Shown: one piece after another, positions 24,339-32,343 of the stretch
Layout: every line of letters begins with the position of its first letter
How positions within the stretch are numbered: position 1 is the stretch's first letter
Source of the DNA: Methylocapsa sp. S129
GTDB taxonomy: Bacteria; Pseudomonadota; Alphaproteobacteria; Rhizobiales; Beijerinckiaceae
NCBI RefSeq assembly: GCF_009765995.1
Contig: NZ_LMUI01000011.1
Coordinates: 789,125 to 853,124, forward strand
Direction: 5' to 3'
DNA length: 64,000 nt
Position numbers and translations under genes: made by a program
The notes under the pieces: model-generated
The model's database searches: none
The model's input: only the letters and a program-made list of their open reading frames with translations
Told to the model about the DNA's origin: nothing

Positions 24339-24704
24339 TCAGACCAACTGCGCCATCCTGAGGATCAACACGACGATCAGAAGGGCCGCGCTCAAGCCGA
24401 CCATGATCGAAAATTCGGCCCACACCGCCAACGGCCGGCCGACGGGATGGGCGAGCCACGAAAAGCTCGTCGTCAATGTCGTCAGCGCAAAAGCCAGCAC
24501 GACAAGTTGAAGCAGGAGAAAGACATCGGCGAACTGAACGGAAGCCGTCAGTTCCGGGGCGATCAAGAGAATGACGCCGGCGGCGACGAGCGCATTGACC
24601 AGCACGATGCCGTTCACGTTCCTGCGTGCGAACGCCCAAACGAGCGCCGCGGCCTCGATGAGAACCGCGAGCAGCGGAATGGCCTCCAGCAGTTCGTCCG
24701 ACAT
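24339..24704 (-). CDS. Small integral membrane protein of unknown function
   Basis: A 121-residue protein from an ATG at 24704 with TTTGGAGG upstream; the much longer open frame to 25097 is not supported. It has four hydrophobic segments (about 7-25, 31-49, 58-80, 97-119), and short loops carry the few charged residues (ARRNVN, HPVGRP). No domain recognised. It is not close enough to the gnd gene to be called an operon; the 247 bases between them hold nothing recognised. Confidence 0.65.
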   Translation of the reverse strand: MSDELLEAIPLLAVLIEAAALVWAFARRNVNGIVLVNALVAAGVILLIAPELTASVQFADVFLLLQLVVLAFALTTLTTSFSWLAHPVGRPLAVWAEFSIMVGLSAALLIVVLILRMAQLV

Positions 24705-24951
24705 GTCCCAATCCTCCAAACGGCCGCCGATCCCAACGCCGTTGCCCCCGCGCGAAAATTGCACTTGCGGGGCACGCTGCCGATCACGGCGATTCGTCTT
24801 CCGCCAGAACCATAGACCTGCCTCACCGCTCATGATGTGGCGCCTGTCACATATTGCGCCGGCTTCGCCGTTCAAGTCCGGGAATCGGCGGCGCCTCGCC
24901 TTCGCAAATTCGCGCCATCGACGTGCGCAGCGCAAAACGACGCGCTCTTTG

Positions 24952-26382
24952 TCAGACGCTGATCTCGTCGCCGTCCTGACCCCAGCGCGTGTGGAAGCTG
25001 CCTTCCTTGTCGAGCCGGCGGTAGGTGTGAGCGCCGAAGTAGTCGCGCAGCCCTTGCAGGAGGTTGGCCGGCCCGCGGGCGCGCCGCAGGCCGTCATAAT
25101 AGGCGAGCGACGAGGCGAAGGCCGGCACAGGCACGCCTTGCTCGACGGCGAGCGACACGACGCGCCGCCAGGCGGGTTCCGCCTTCACGACGGCGTCGCG
25201 GAAATAGCTCTGCAGCAGAAGATTGGGCGCGATCTCGCCGCTGTCATAGGCCTCGCGAATACGATCGAGGAAGCGGGCGCGGATGATGCAGCCGCCGCGC
25301 CAGAGCGTCGCGACCTCGCCAAGCCTGAGATTCCAGCCGAACTGATCGGAAGCCGCCGTCATCTGCTCGAAACCCTGGGCGTAAGCGACGATTTTCGAGG
25401 CGTAGAGGGCGTCGCGGATCGCATCGATGTCGGCCTTCTCCGGCTTGCGTGCGACATTGGTCGGGTGAGGAAAGAGCTTTTCGGCCGCGATGCGCTGGGT
25501 CCGCCGCCCGGAGAGCGCGCGGGCGTAGACCGCCTCGGTAATCGAGGTCAGCGGCACGCCCAGATCGAGGGCGGACTGCGCCGTCCAGCGGCCCGTTCCT
25601 TTCTGCTCGGCCTCGTCGACGATCGCATCGACAAGCGCGCCGCCGGCGGCGTCGCGCTTGCGCAGGACGGCGGCGGTGATCTCAATGAGATAGGAATCGA
25701 GTTCGCCCGTTTTCCATTCCTCGAAGATGCCGGCGATCGCCGAGGCCTCGAGGCCGTAGACGGATTTGAAGAGATCATAGGCTTCGGTGATGAGCTGCAT
25801 GTCGGCATATTCGATGCCGTTATGAACCATCTTGACGTAGTGGCCGGAGCCCTCGGGGCCGATGAAGGCGCAGCATGGCGTACCGTCGACTTGCGCCGCC
25901 ATTTTGGTGACCATCGGCGCGATGCGGGCATAGGCTTCGGCGTCGCCCCCCGGCATCATGCTGGGGCCTTCGAGCGCGCCTTCCTCGCCGCCCGAGACGC
26001 CCATGCCGAGGAAACGCAGGCGCTTTTCTTTAAGGGCGTGGAAACGCCTGCTCGTATCGGTGAAGAGAGAATTGCCGCCATCGATGATGATGTCGCCTTC
26101 TTCGAGATGGGGGACGAGCTCGGCGATGACGTCGTCGACGGGCTTACCCGCCTTAACTAGAATGATGATGGCGCGCGGGCGGGCGAGCGCCGCGACAAAA
26201 TCGGGAATGGTCTTGGCGGGGGTGAAGCGGCCTTCCGATCCATGATCTGCGATCAGTTCGTCCGTCCGCCCGCCGTGGCGATTGTAGACCGCCACGCCAA
26301 AGCCTTTTCGGGCGGCGTTGCGCGCGAGGTTCGCGCCCATTGTGGCGAGGCCGAGAACGCCAAGGTCGGCAAGGTTTGTCAT
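24952..26382 (-). CDS. gnd: 6-phosphogluconate dehydrogenase, decarboxylating
   Basis: A 476-residue enzyme, full length for the long form, oxidising 6-phosphogluconate to ribulose 5-phosphate and CO2. The NADP loop is GLATMGANLARNAARKG at about 10-26. The family segments MGVSGGEEGALEGPSMMPGG, the catalytic lysine in GHYVKMVHNGIEYADMQ, and the C-terminal tail with RDYFGAHTYRR and HTRWG are all present. The start at 26382 follows GGGAAG. Downstream of an idnO-type gene in the same orientation, so it belongs to a gluconate-use cluster. Confidence 0.95.
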   Translation of the reverse strand: MTNLADLGVLGLATMGANLARNAARKGFGVAVYNRHGGRTDELIADHGSEGRFTPAKTIPDFVAALARPRAIIILVKAGKPVDDVIAELVPHLEEGDIIIDGGNSLFTDTSRRFHALKEKRLRFLGMGVSGGEEGALEGPSMMPGGDAEAYARIAPMVTKMAAQVDGTPCCAFIGPEGSGHYVKMVHNGIEYADMQLITEAYDLFKSVYGLEASAIAGIFEEWKTGELDSYLIEITAAVLRKRDAAGGALVDAIVDEAEQKGTGRWTAQSALDLGVPLTSITEAVYARALSGRRTQRIAAEKLFPHPTNVARKPEKADIDAIRDALYASKIVAYAQGFEQMTAASDQFGWNLRLGEVATLWRGGCIIRARFLDRIREAYDSGEIAPNLLLQSYFRDAVVKAEPAWRRVVSLAVEQGVPVPAFASSLAYYDGLRRARGPANLLQGLRDYFGAHTYRRLDKEGSFHTRWGQDGDEISV

Positions 26383-26507
26383 CGTTTCTTCCCTTTTCCT
26401 CTGTCGATAGGCCGGGCGCATGGCGCATGCCCGTGGCATTATCGATACATATGGTCGCTCCGTCGCGCAATTTCATCTCGCCCATGACGGCGAGCGCGGT
26501 GCGCGGT

Positions 26508-27284
26508 TCAGATGGATGCGGTAATGCCGCCATCGACATAGAGAATGTGGCCGTTGACAAAGCTGGAGGCGTCGGAGGCGAGGAAGATGGCGGCGCCGAC
26601 GAGTTCCTCGACATCGCCCCAGCGTCCTAGCGGCGTGCGGGCGGCGAGCCATGCGGAGAACTTTTCGTCTTCAACCAACGCCTTGTTCAACTCGGTGCGA
26701 AAATAGCCGGGACCGAGGCCGTTGACGCGGATGCCGTGCTTGCCCCAATCGATCGCCATGCCCTTGGTCAGCATTTTCACCGCGCCTTTTGAGGCGGTGT
26801 AGGGCGCGATGCCGGGGCGGCCCAATTCGCTCTGCACGGAGCAGATGTTGATGATGCGGCCGCGCTTGCGCGGGATCATCGCGCGCGCCACCGCCTGTCC
26901 GACAAAGAAAACGCTGTCGAGATTGGTCTTCATCAATTCGCGCCAGGTTTCCTCCGGGAAATCCTCGAGCGGTGTGCGCCGCTGGATGCCCGCGTTATTG
27001 ACCAGAATGTCGATCGGGCCGGCTTCCGCTTCGATGCGGGCGACGCCGGCGCGAACCTGGGCGCTATCGGTTACGTCAAAGACGGCGGCGAACGCCTTGC
27101 CGCCCAAAGCCTCGATTTGCGCGACGACGGCGCCGACTTTGTCCGCCGAGCGCCCATTGACGACGACGAACGCGCCCGCCTCAGCCATGCCCTCGGCCAA
27201 TGCGCGGCCGATGCCGCCCGACGATCCCGTCACCAGCGCGATGCGCCCGTTCAAACCAAATAGACGCTCGATTTTCGAGGCCAT
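26508..27284 (-). CDS. idnO: SDR family oxidoreductase, gluconate 5-dehydrogenase-like
   Basis: A 258-residue SDR. It has the cofactor site TGSSGGIG, NNAG in LVNNAGIQRRTPLEDFPEETWRELMKTNLDSVFFVGQ, the catalytic serine in NICSVQSE, and YTASKGAVKMLTKGMAIDWGKHGIRVNGLGPGYFRTELN, a stretch typical of gluconate 5-dehydrogenase (5-keto-D-gluconate reductase). It sits beside gnd and divergent from an idonate dehydrogenase-like gene, so the pathway idonate to 5-ketogluconate to gluconate to 6-phosphogluconate is readable, though the gluconate kinase is not here. Confidence 0.82.
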   Translation of the reverse strand: MASKIERLFGLNGRIALVTGSSGGIGRALAEGMAEAGAFVVVNGRSADKVGAVVAQIEALGGKAFAAVFDVTDSAQVRAGVARIEAEAGPIDILVNNAGIQRRTPLEDFPEETWRELMKTNLDSVFFVGQAVARAMIPRKRGRIINICSVQSELGRPGIAPYTASKGAVKMLTKGMAIDWGKHGIRVNGLGPGYFRTELNKALVEDEKFSAWLAARTPLGRWGDVEELVGAAIFLASDASSFVNGHILYVDGGITASI

Positions 27285-27347
27285 GAGCTGCCACTCCCGA
27301 TAATCTTGTTCCGGCGCAATGTCGTGAAGGAACAGAAATATCGCAGC

Positions 27348-27363
27348 ATGTCATGGATAACAT
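27348..27363. promoter_or_regulatory. Candidate GntR/IdnR-type operator
   Basis: A 16-base imperfect palindrome, ATGTCA, four bases, TAACAT, which has the 6-4-6 layout of the E. coli GntR/IdnR operators (ATGTTA-N4-TAACAT-like). It is 64 bases upstream of the idnO-type gene within the divergent promoter region shared with the idonate dehydrogenase. No LacI-family regulator gene lies in the window. Confidence 0.45.
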
Positions 27364-27404
27364 CCTGCGCCAGTCAAACTTTTTATTTTGCGACGCTCGC
27401 CGAT

Positions 27405-27498
27405 CGACGCATTGTCCAGGGGAGCGATCGGCGGGGCCGGGCTTGACGTATTCTGGAACAAGCCCAACATCGGCAGGCGCTCTCTCGATTTCCTCAAT
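27405..27498 (+). pseudogene. Short remnant of a D-2-hydroxyacid dehydrogenase
   Basis: An open stretch translates as DALSRGAIGGAGLDVFWNKP followed by NIGRRSLDFLN, matching the conserved C-terminal active-site region (GAIGGAGLDVFxNEP) of 2-hydroxyacid dehydrogenases such as glyoxylate/2-ketogluconate reductases. Only about 30 codons remain; both ends are lost. It lies between the two idonate/gluconate genes, consistent with a decayed 2-ketogluconate reductase. Confidence 0.55.
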
Positions 27499-27572
27499 CC
27501 GATCGCGCAATTCTTAAAGCCAACCCTCGCTCACGTCCGCGGCGCGAGGCCAGAATTCAGGAGAGCCAGTTT

Positions 27573-28604
27573 ATGCGCGCCATCGTCGCTCACGCCGCCA
27601 AAGACCTGCGCGTTGAAAATCTGGATATCCCCGAACTCGGCGCCAACGACATTCGCGTGCGCATCGCCGCCGGCGGCATATGCGGTTCGGATCTGCACTA
27701 TTACAACCACGGCGGATTTGGCGTCGTGCGTTTGCGCGAACCGATGGTGCTCGGCCACGAAATCGCCGGCGTCGTTGAGTCTGTGGGCGCCAGCGCGCGG
27801 CGGGTCAAAGCCGGCGACCGCGTCGCCGTCAGCCCCAGCCGCCCGTGCAACAAGTGCAAATTCTGCCTTGAGGGGCGGCAGAACCAATGTCTCGATATGC
27901 GCTTTTACGGCAGCGCGATGCGCTTTCCTCATGTTCAGGGCGCCTTTCGCGAAGTCCTCGTTTGCGACGAGGCGCAGGCGCATGTCGTCGCCGACGGCGT
28001 GTCGCTCGGCGAGGCGGCGATGGCCGAGCCGCTGGCGGTCTGTCTGCATGGCGCAAGGCGCGCCGGGCCGTTGCTGGGTAAAAACGTTCTCATCACCGGC
28101 TCCGGCCCGATCGGCGCGCTGGCCGTGATCGCCGCCCGGCGCGCCGGCGCGGCGGAAATCATCGTCACCGACGTCGCCGACGGGGCTCTCGGCTTTGCGC
28201 GCAAGGTCGGCGCCGACAAGACCATCAATATCGCAGCCGAACCTCAGGCGCTCGCGCCCTACGCCGCCGACAAGGGCGCATTCGACGTGATGTTCGAAGC
28301 CTCCGGCAATGAGGCCGCGCTGCGCGGCGGTCTCGATGTCGTCAGGCCTGGCGGCGTCATCGTTCAGCTTGGCCTGGGCGGCGAGATGAAGCTGCCGGTG
28401 AACACAATCGTCGCCAAGGAGATTGAACTGCGCGGCACGTTCCGTTTTCACGAGGAATTTGCGCTCGCCGTCGCGCTCATCGGCAAGGGTCTGGTCGATG
28501 TGAAGCCGCTGATCTCGGCGACATTGCCTTTCACCGCGGCGACCGAGGCGTTCGAACTCGCGATGGATCGGAGCCGATCGATGAAGGTGCAACTGTCCTT
28601 CTGA
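27573..28604 (+). CDS. idnD: Zinc-type alcohol dehydrogenase, L-idonate 5-dehydrogenase-like
   Basis: A 343-residue medium-chain dehydrogenase. The catalytic zinc ligands are Cys37 (GGICGSDLHYYNHGGFG) and the His/Glu in VLGHEIAG; the structural zinc cysteines are in RPCNKCKFCLEGRQNQC (four Cys); the NAD-binding loop is ITGSGPIGALAVIAA. The NHGGFG and DLHYYxxGG features favour L-idonate 5-dehydrogenase over sorbitol dehydrogenase. It oxidises L-idonate to 5-ketogluconate, the substrate of the divergent idnO-like gene. Confidence 0.85.
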   Translation: MRAIVAHAAKDLRVENLDIPELGANDIRVRIAAGGICGSDLHYYNHGGFGVVRLREPMVLGHEIAGVVESVGASARRVKAGDRVAVSPSRPCNKCKFCLEGRQNQCLDMRFYGSAMRFPHVQGAFREVLVCDEAQAHVVADGVSLGEAAMAEPLAVCLHGARRAGPLLGKNVLITGSGPIGALAVIAARRAGAAEIIVTDVADGALGFARKVGADKTINIAAEPQALAPYAADKGAFDVMFEASGNEAALRGGLDVVRPGGVIVQLGLGGEMKLPVNTIVAKEIELRGTFRFHEEFALAVALIGKGLVDVKPLISATLPFTAATEAFELAMDRSRSMKVQLSF

Positions 28605-28735
28605 AAGCCACGCTGCAATCTGGTTTCAAATCGTCGCGCGTGCGATCGCTCAGAGCCTGATGAGAATTCATTGAATCGAACGGCTATCGGCGACAGCTTC
28701 GTTATGGAGCCATTGTTCGCATGGAGGCATTTTTT

Positions 28736-29947
28736 TCACCCTTGAACGTTTCGATCAAAAGCCATCCGACTCTCATCGGGCTTAAAATCGCCCCGCACGA
28801 TCTGGAAACGCTCGAAGCGGTGCAATTCCTCTTCGATTCGCCTCTTGTGGGAAGTGGCCTTGCCCGCGCCGACCCAGGTCCATTGTTGCACAAGTAGGGC
28901 CTGCTTCTCGCGATCCGCCTTGAGGTCGATGGCGGCGACGATTTCACCGTCGACGAGCACGGGCAGGGCGAAATATCCGAGCACGCGCTTCTCCTTCGGC
29001 ACATAGGCTTCAAAGCGGTGCATATAGTCGAAGAAGAGGTGCAGCCTCTTGCGCTGGATGATCAGGGGATCGAACGGCGAGAGGATGTGGGTCGTTTCGT
29101 CGGCGGCGGCGGGAAGGGCGTCGAGCGTCTGAGGCTCCGCCCAGTGCTCCACCTTCCCGCTCCCTTCGATCGCGACGGCGGCCAGGCGTCCGCGGCGCAT
29201 CCTTGCTTCGATCAATTGGCGGATGGCGCCCTTGCGCCCGGCGTCGAGGTGGCAGATCGAATCGAGGCTCACCAGTCCCTGCGATCGGAGCGCCCGATCG
29301 AGCAGATAGTCGAGAATCTGTCTTTCCGACGCCGGCTTCGGCCGCTGGTCCCAGCCAAAATGGCGCTCCGGCAGCTCGTAGGTCTTGAGCATGCCGGAGC
29401 GCTCGCTGATCGTCAGCGCGCCGGTGAAGAACGCAAGCTGCAACGCCCGCTTCGACGGCTTTCTGCTGGCCCAGGCGTGATCCTTTTCCACCAAGACGTC
29501 ATCTTCGATGTCGCGGATCGAGAGGGGGCCATCCTTTCGGATGAGGGTCAGGACCTTTCGCAAATGCTCCGCCTTGACCGAGGCGAACCAGCTCTTTGGC
29601 GACTGCCGATGACGCTTCATCTCCGGCAGGAAGAAAGGCATGTCCCTGGTCGGCACATAGGAGAGGGCGTGGGTCCAATATTCGAAGACGCTTTTATCGA
29701 TGGTCTGGGCCTGGCGAAGATGCTCGCGCCGATAGTCCGGGATGCGCGTCCAGAGGATGTGGTGGTGGCAACGCTCGATCACGTTGATGGTGTCGATCTG
29801 AAGGTAGCCCAAATGCTCCACCGCGGCGCGCGTCGCCTCGGGTCCGTCTCCGAACGGCGCGCGCTCATCGAGGCGCTGGGCGCGGAGCCAGATGCGTCTG
29901 GCGTCGGTTTTGGCGAGTGCAAAGGGCTTGGCGGGAGAATCGAGCAT
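28736..29947 (-). CDS. Winged-helix DNA glycosylase, YcaQ family (interstrand crosslink repair)
   Basis: A 403-residue HTH_42-superfamily protein. The catalytic QxD motif is in HLGYLQIDTINVIERCHHHILWTRI at about residues 45-69, followed by the winged-helix repeats (RKVLTLIRKDGPLSIRDIEDD, KRALQLAFFTGALTI) and a C-terminal domain with ILSPFDPLIIQRKRLHLFFDYMHRFEAYVP. YcaQ/AlkX removes bulky N7-alkylguanines and unhooks crosslinks. A single gene, flanked by an unrelated dehydrogenase and a 434-base empty stretch. Confidence 0.85.
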   Translation of the reverse strand: MLDSPAKPFALAKTDARRIWLRAQRLDERAPFGDGPEATRAAVEHLGYLQIDTINVIERCHHHILWTRIPDYRREHLRQAQTIDKSVFEYWTHALSYVPTRDMPFFLPEMKRHRQSPKSWFASVKAEHLRKVLTLIRKDGPLSIRDIEDDVLVEKDHAWASRKPSKRALQLAFFTGALTISERSGMLKTYELPERHFGWDQRPKPASERQILDYLLDRALRSQGLVSLDSICHLDAGRKGAIRQLIEARMRRGRLAAVAIEGSGKVEHWAEPQTLDALPAAADETTHILSPFDPLIIQRKRLHLFFDYMHRFEAYVPKEKRVLGYFALPVLVDGEIVAAIDLKADREKQALLVQQWTWVGAGKATSHKRRIEEELHRFERFQIVRGDFKPDESRMAFDRNVQG

Positions 29948-30381
29948 GGGCGGAAGTGTAGCGGAACCGATGGCGCTTGGCAGTTAGCCACTCTTGTCGT
30001 TTACACAAGCCCTTTTCTTGCGCACTCGCAACGATCGGCCGTTGCTACGACCGGAGTTCAAACATTGGGCAATTTCGCCGTCCATCCCTTGAGCTGCGAG
30101 CGCGCGCGGCGGTGAGCGGACGGATTCTCGCCCGGGCTGACGAGCCGTCGGCGCGCCGACAAATTGTTGACCGGCATGGCGCGGCATGAGATTCTCAGCG
30201 ATGCGGAGTTCAGCGCTTTCCGGCATGCGCCTCTATCGACGCCATGTTCGCGAAAAAAAGCGCGCGGAAGGAAAGTGGCGTTTAACCCATTGATATCGCT
30301 CATTTCGCGGAAGCGCGGCTGTTTCCGTGGACGCGAATATCAATGACTTAGCGGATGTTTTGACGCACGGTTTGCTTCCCT
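29948..30381. other. 434-base region with no supported gene
   Basis: Small frames exist on both strands, but none has a plausible start, composition or family match. An AT-richer segment lies near 30250-30300. The left edge must contain the promoter of the YcaQ gene. No hairpin with a T-run, tRNA or repeat copy was seen. Confidence 0.45.
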
Positions 30382-30810
30382 TTACGCGCCGCGGCTATTC
30401 CCTAGCCCTTCCGCGACCCGCAAAGCCGCGATCGCCTCGCGCGCGGCCAGAGCCAGCGGCTCGGGCGGATCGCTCAGCGCGAACCAGCCGAGCGCCGCGA
30501 TCTTGCTCGGCTCGCGATTGACCGGGTCGCCCGCCTTGATCGAAGCGCGGTAGACCGGCGAGACCCAATGCTGGTCGTCGATGCCGACCATCTGGACGAG
30601 GCAGAGCAGGGGACCGAGTTCGACGGCGACGCCGACTTCCTCGAGCGTCTCGCGCCGCGCCGCCTCTTCCGCGCGCTCCAGAAAATCGACCTTGCCGCCG
30701 ACCAGACTCCAACAACCCGCTTCCGGCGCCTTGCGGCGCTTGACGAGCAGAAGGCGGCCCTCGCGCACAATCGCGGCGCCGCAGCCGACGCCGATCGCTC
30801 CGGCGCTCAC
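30382..30810 (-). CDS. Nudix hydrolase
   Basis: A 142-residue Nudix protein. Its GTG start at 30810 overlaps the stop of the upstream peptidase (GTGA, 30807-30810), so an extended upstream frame is rejected. The Nudix box GKVDFLERAEEAARRETLEEVGV (about 37-59) fits GX5EX7REUXEEXGU with Thr at the U position. The N-terminal VREGRLLLVKRRKAPEAGCWSLVGGK and the later AALGWFALSDPPEPLA are typical of ADP-ribose or nucleotide-sanitising members. Translational coupling with the peptidase is likely. Substrate unknown. Confidence 0.85.
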   Translation of the reverse strand: MSAGAIGVGCGAAIVREGRLLLVKRRKAPEAGCWSLVGGKVDFLERAEEAARRETLEEVGVAVELGPLLCLVQMVGIDDQHWVSPVYRASIKAGDPVNREPSKIAALGWFALSDPPEPLALAAREAIAALRVAEGLGNSRGA

Positions 30811-32189
30811 GCCGCGAGCGCGGCCAGCAGGCGGGCCCAGGAGCGCGCGCCCTTGTGGAAGGAGGAGCGCTCGTATTTCTCGTTGGGCGAATGGATGGAA
30901 TCGTCGTCGAGGCCGAAGCCGACCATCAGCGCATCCATGTTCAATTCGCGCTTGAACACGCCGACGATCGGGATCGAACCGCCCGAGCCGATCAAGAGGG
31001 GCGGCTTGCCCCATTCGGCCTCCAGCGCGCGGCGGGCGCGGCGCAAGGCTTCCGACTTGGTCGGCAAAACGATGGCCGGGCTCCCGCCATGGGCGATGAA
31101 TTCGGCGCGCACGTCGGCGGGCAGGCGCGCCTTGACGAAAGCGCGAAAGCTTTGCGCGATCTTCTCCGGGTTTTGCTTGCCCACCAGCCGGAAGGAGACT
31201 TTGGCGCTGGCGATCGCCGGCAGCACCGTTTTTGCGCCGACGCCGGTATAGCCGCCGACGATTCCGTTGACGTCGCAGGTCGGGCGCGACCAGATCATTT
31301 CGAGCGTGCTGCGCCCTTTCTCGCCGGCCGGAACTGCGAGGCCGACCTTGCCGAGGAATTCGCCTCCGTCAAAATCGAGGTCGCGCCATTGCGCGGCGAT
31401 TTCCTCCGGCAATTCCTCGACGCCGTCGTAAAATCCGGGCAGCGCAACCGCGCCGTTGTCGTCATGAAGTTCAGCAAGGATGCCCGAGAGAACGTGGATC
31501 GGATTGATCGCCGCGCCGCCATAAAGGCCCGAATGCAGATCGCGATTGGCGGCGCGCAAGATCACCTCTTCGAACACCATGCCGCGCAGCATGGTGGTGA
31601 TCGCCGGCGTTTGCTTGTCCCACATGGAGGTGTCGCAAACGAGCATGATGTCGGCTTTGAGCTCGCTGGCGTTCTCCGCCATGAAGGCGGGAAGCGAGGG
31701 CGAGCCGGTTTCCTCCTCGCCCTCGAAGAGAACGCTGACATTGCAGGGCAGGCCGCCGGTCTCGCCAAAGGCGCGGCAGGCCTCCACAAAGGTCATCAAC
31801 TGCCCCTTGTCGTCGGCGGCGCCGCGCGCGACGATGCGCTGGCCGGAATCGGCCTCGACCAATTGCGGCTCGAATGGCGGCGTCTTCCAGAGGTTCAGGG
31901 GATCGGGCGGCTGCACGTCGTAATGGCCGTAGAACAGAACATGGGGCGCGTCGCGCCGCTTCGCCTTGGCGTGCCCGACGACCATCGGCCGCCCCTTGGT
32001 CTGGCGCTTGGCCACATCGAAACCGAGGCCGCCCAATTCGCGCACTAGCCAGTCGGCGGCGCTGTCGCAATCGGGGAAGTGAGCGGGATCGGCTGATATC
32101 GAGGGAATGGCGAGAAGCGCGAACAGGCGCGCCAAAGCGTCTGTCTGATTGGCGTCGATTTTCGCGAGGACGTCGTCGATCGTAGGCAT
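30807..32189 (-). CDS. M20 family metallopeptidase (dipeptidase-type)
   Basis: A 460-residue zinc peptidase of the ArgE/DapE/CNDP group. Metal and catalytic residues are visible: YGHYDVQPP (His, Asp), ARGAADDKGQ (bridging Asp), FEGEEETGS (catalytic Glu and ligand Glu), VCDTSMWD (Asp), and the C-terminal GGSIPIVGVF with GFGLDDDSIHSPNE (His). The dimerisation/lid domain is in the middle (about 190-330). It probably cleaves small peptides or acyl-amino acids in the cytosol. The last bases overlap the Nudix gene. Confidence 0.9.
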   Translation of the reverse strand: MPTIDDVLAKIDANQTDALARLFALLAIPSISADPAHFPDCDSAADWLVRELGGLGFDVAKRQTKGRPMVVGHAKAKRRDAPHVLFYGHYDVQPPDPLNLWKTPPFEPQLVEADSGQRIVARGAADDKGQLMTFVEACRAFGETGGLPCNVSVLFEGEEETGSPSLPAFMAENASELKADIMLVCDTSMWDKQTPAITTMLRGMVFEEVILRAANRDLHSGLYGGAAINPIHVLSGILAELHDDNGAVALPGFYDGVEELPEEIAAQWRDLDFDGGEFLGKVGLAVPAGEKGRSTLEMIWSRPTCDVNGIVGGYTGVGAKTVLPAIASAKVSFRLVGKQNPEKIAQSFRAFVKARLPADVRAEFIAHGGSPAIVLPTKSEALRRARRALEAEWGKPPLLIGSGGSIPIVGVFKRELNMDALMVGFGLDDDSIHSPNEKYERSSFHKGARSWARLLAALAA

Positions 32190-32282
32190 GAAAGGCTCCG
32201 GCGAGTATCGATGGCGATGACTCGTGTGATTGAGAACCTATCAGCCGCGCGCGGCGTCTCCAACTGCCAAGCGGCGCTTTAA

Positions 32283-32317
32283 TAAAAAGGCGGCGTCGGC
32301 CGGAGGCGCGACGCCGC
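32283..32317 (-). terminator. Intrinsic terminator of the phosphate transporter gene
   Basis: A 9-bp perfect stem (32290-32298 with 32309-32317, GCGGCGTCG/CGACGCCGC) and ten-base loop, followed on the minus strand by CCTTTTTATT. It lies 27 bases beyond the transporter stop. Confidence 0.8.
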
Positions 32318-32343
32318 TTCAGTGGGGGTCTAGGAGTCGCGGA

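Noticed and set aside
24705-25097. 131-residue extension of the small membrane protein at 24339-24704
   Set aside because: It overlaps the gnd 3' end, is basic and low-complexity, and a good GGAGG precedes the internal ATG at 24704.
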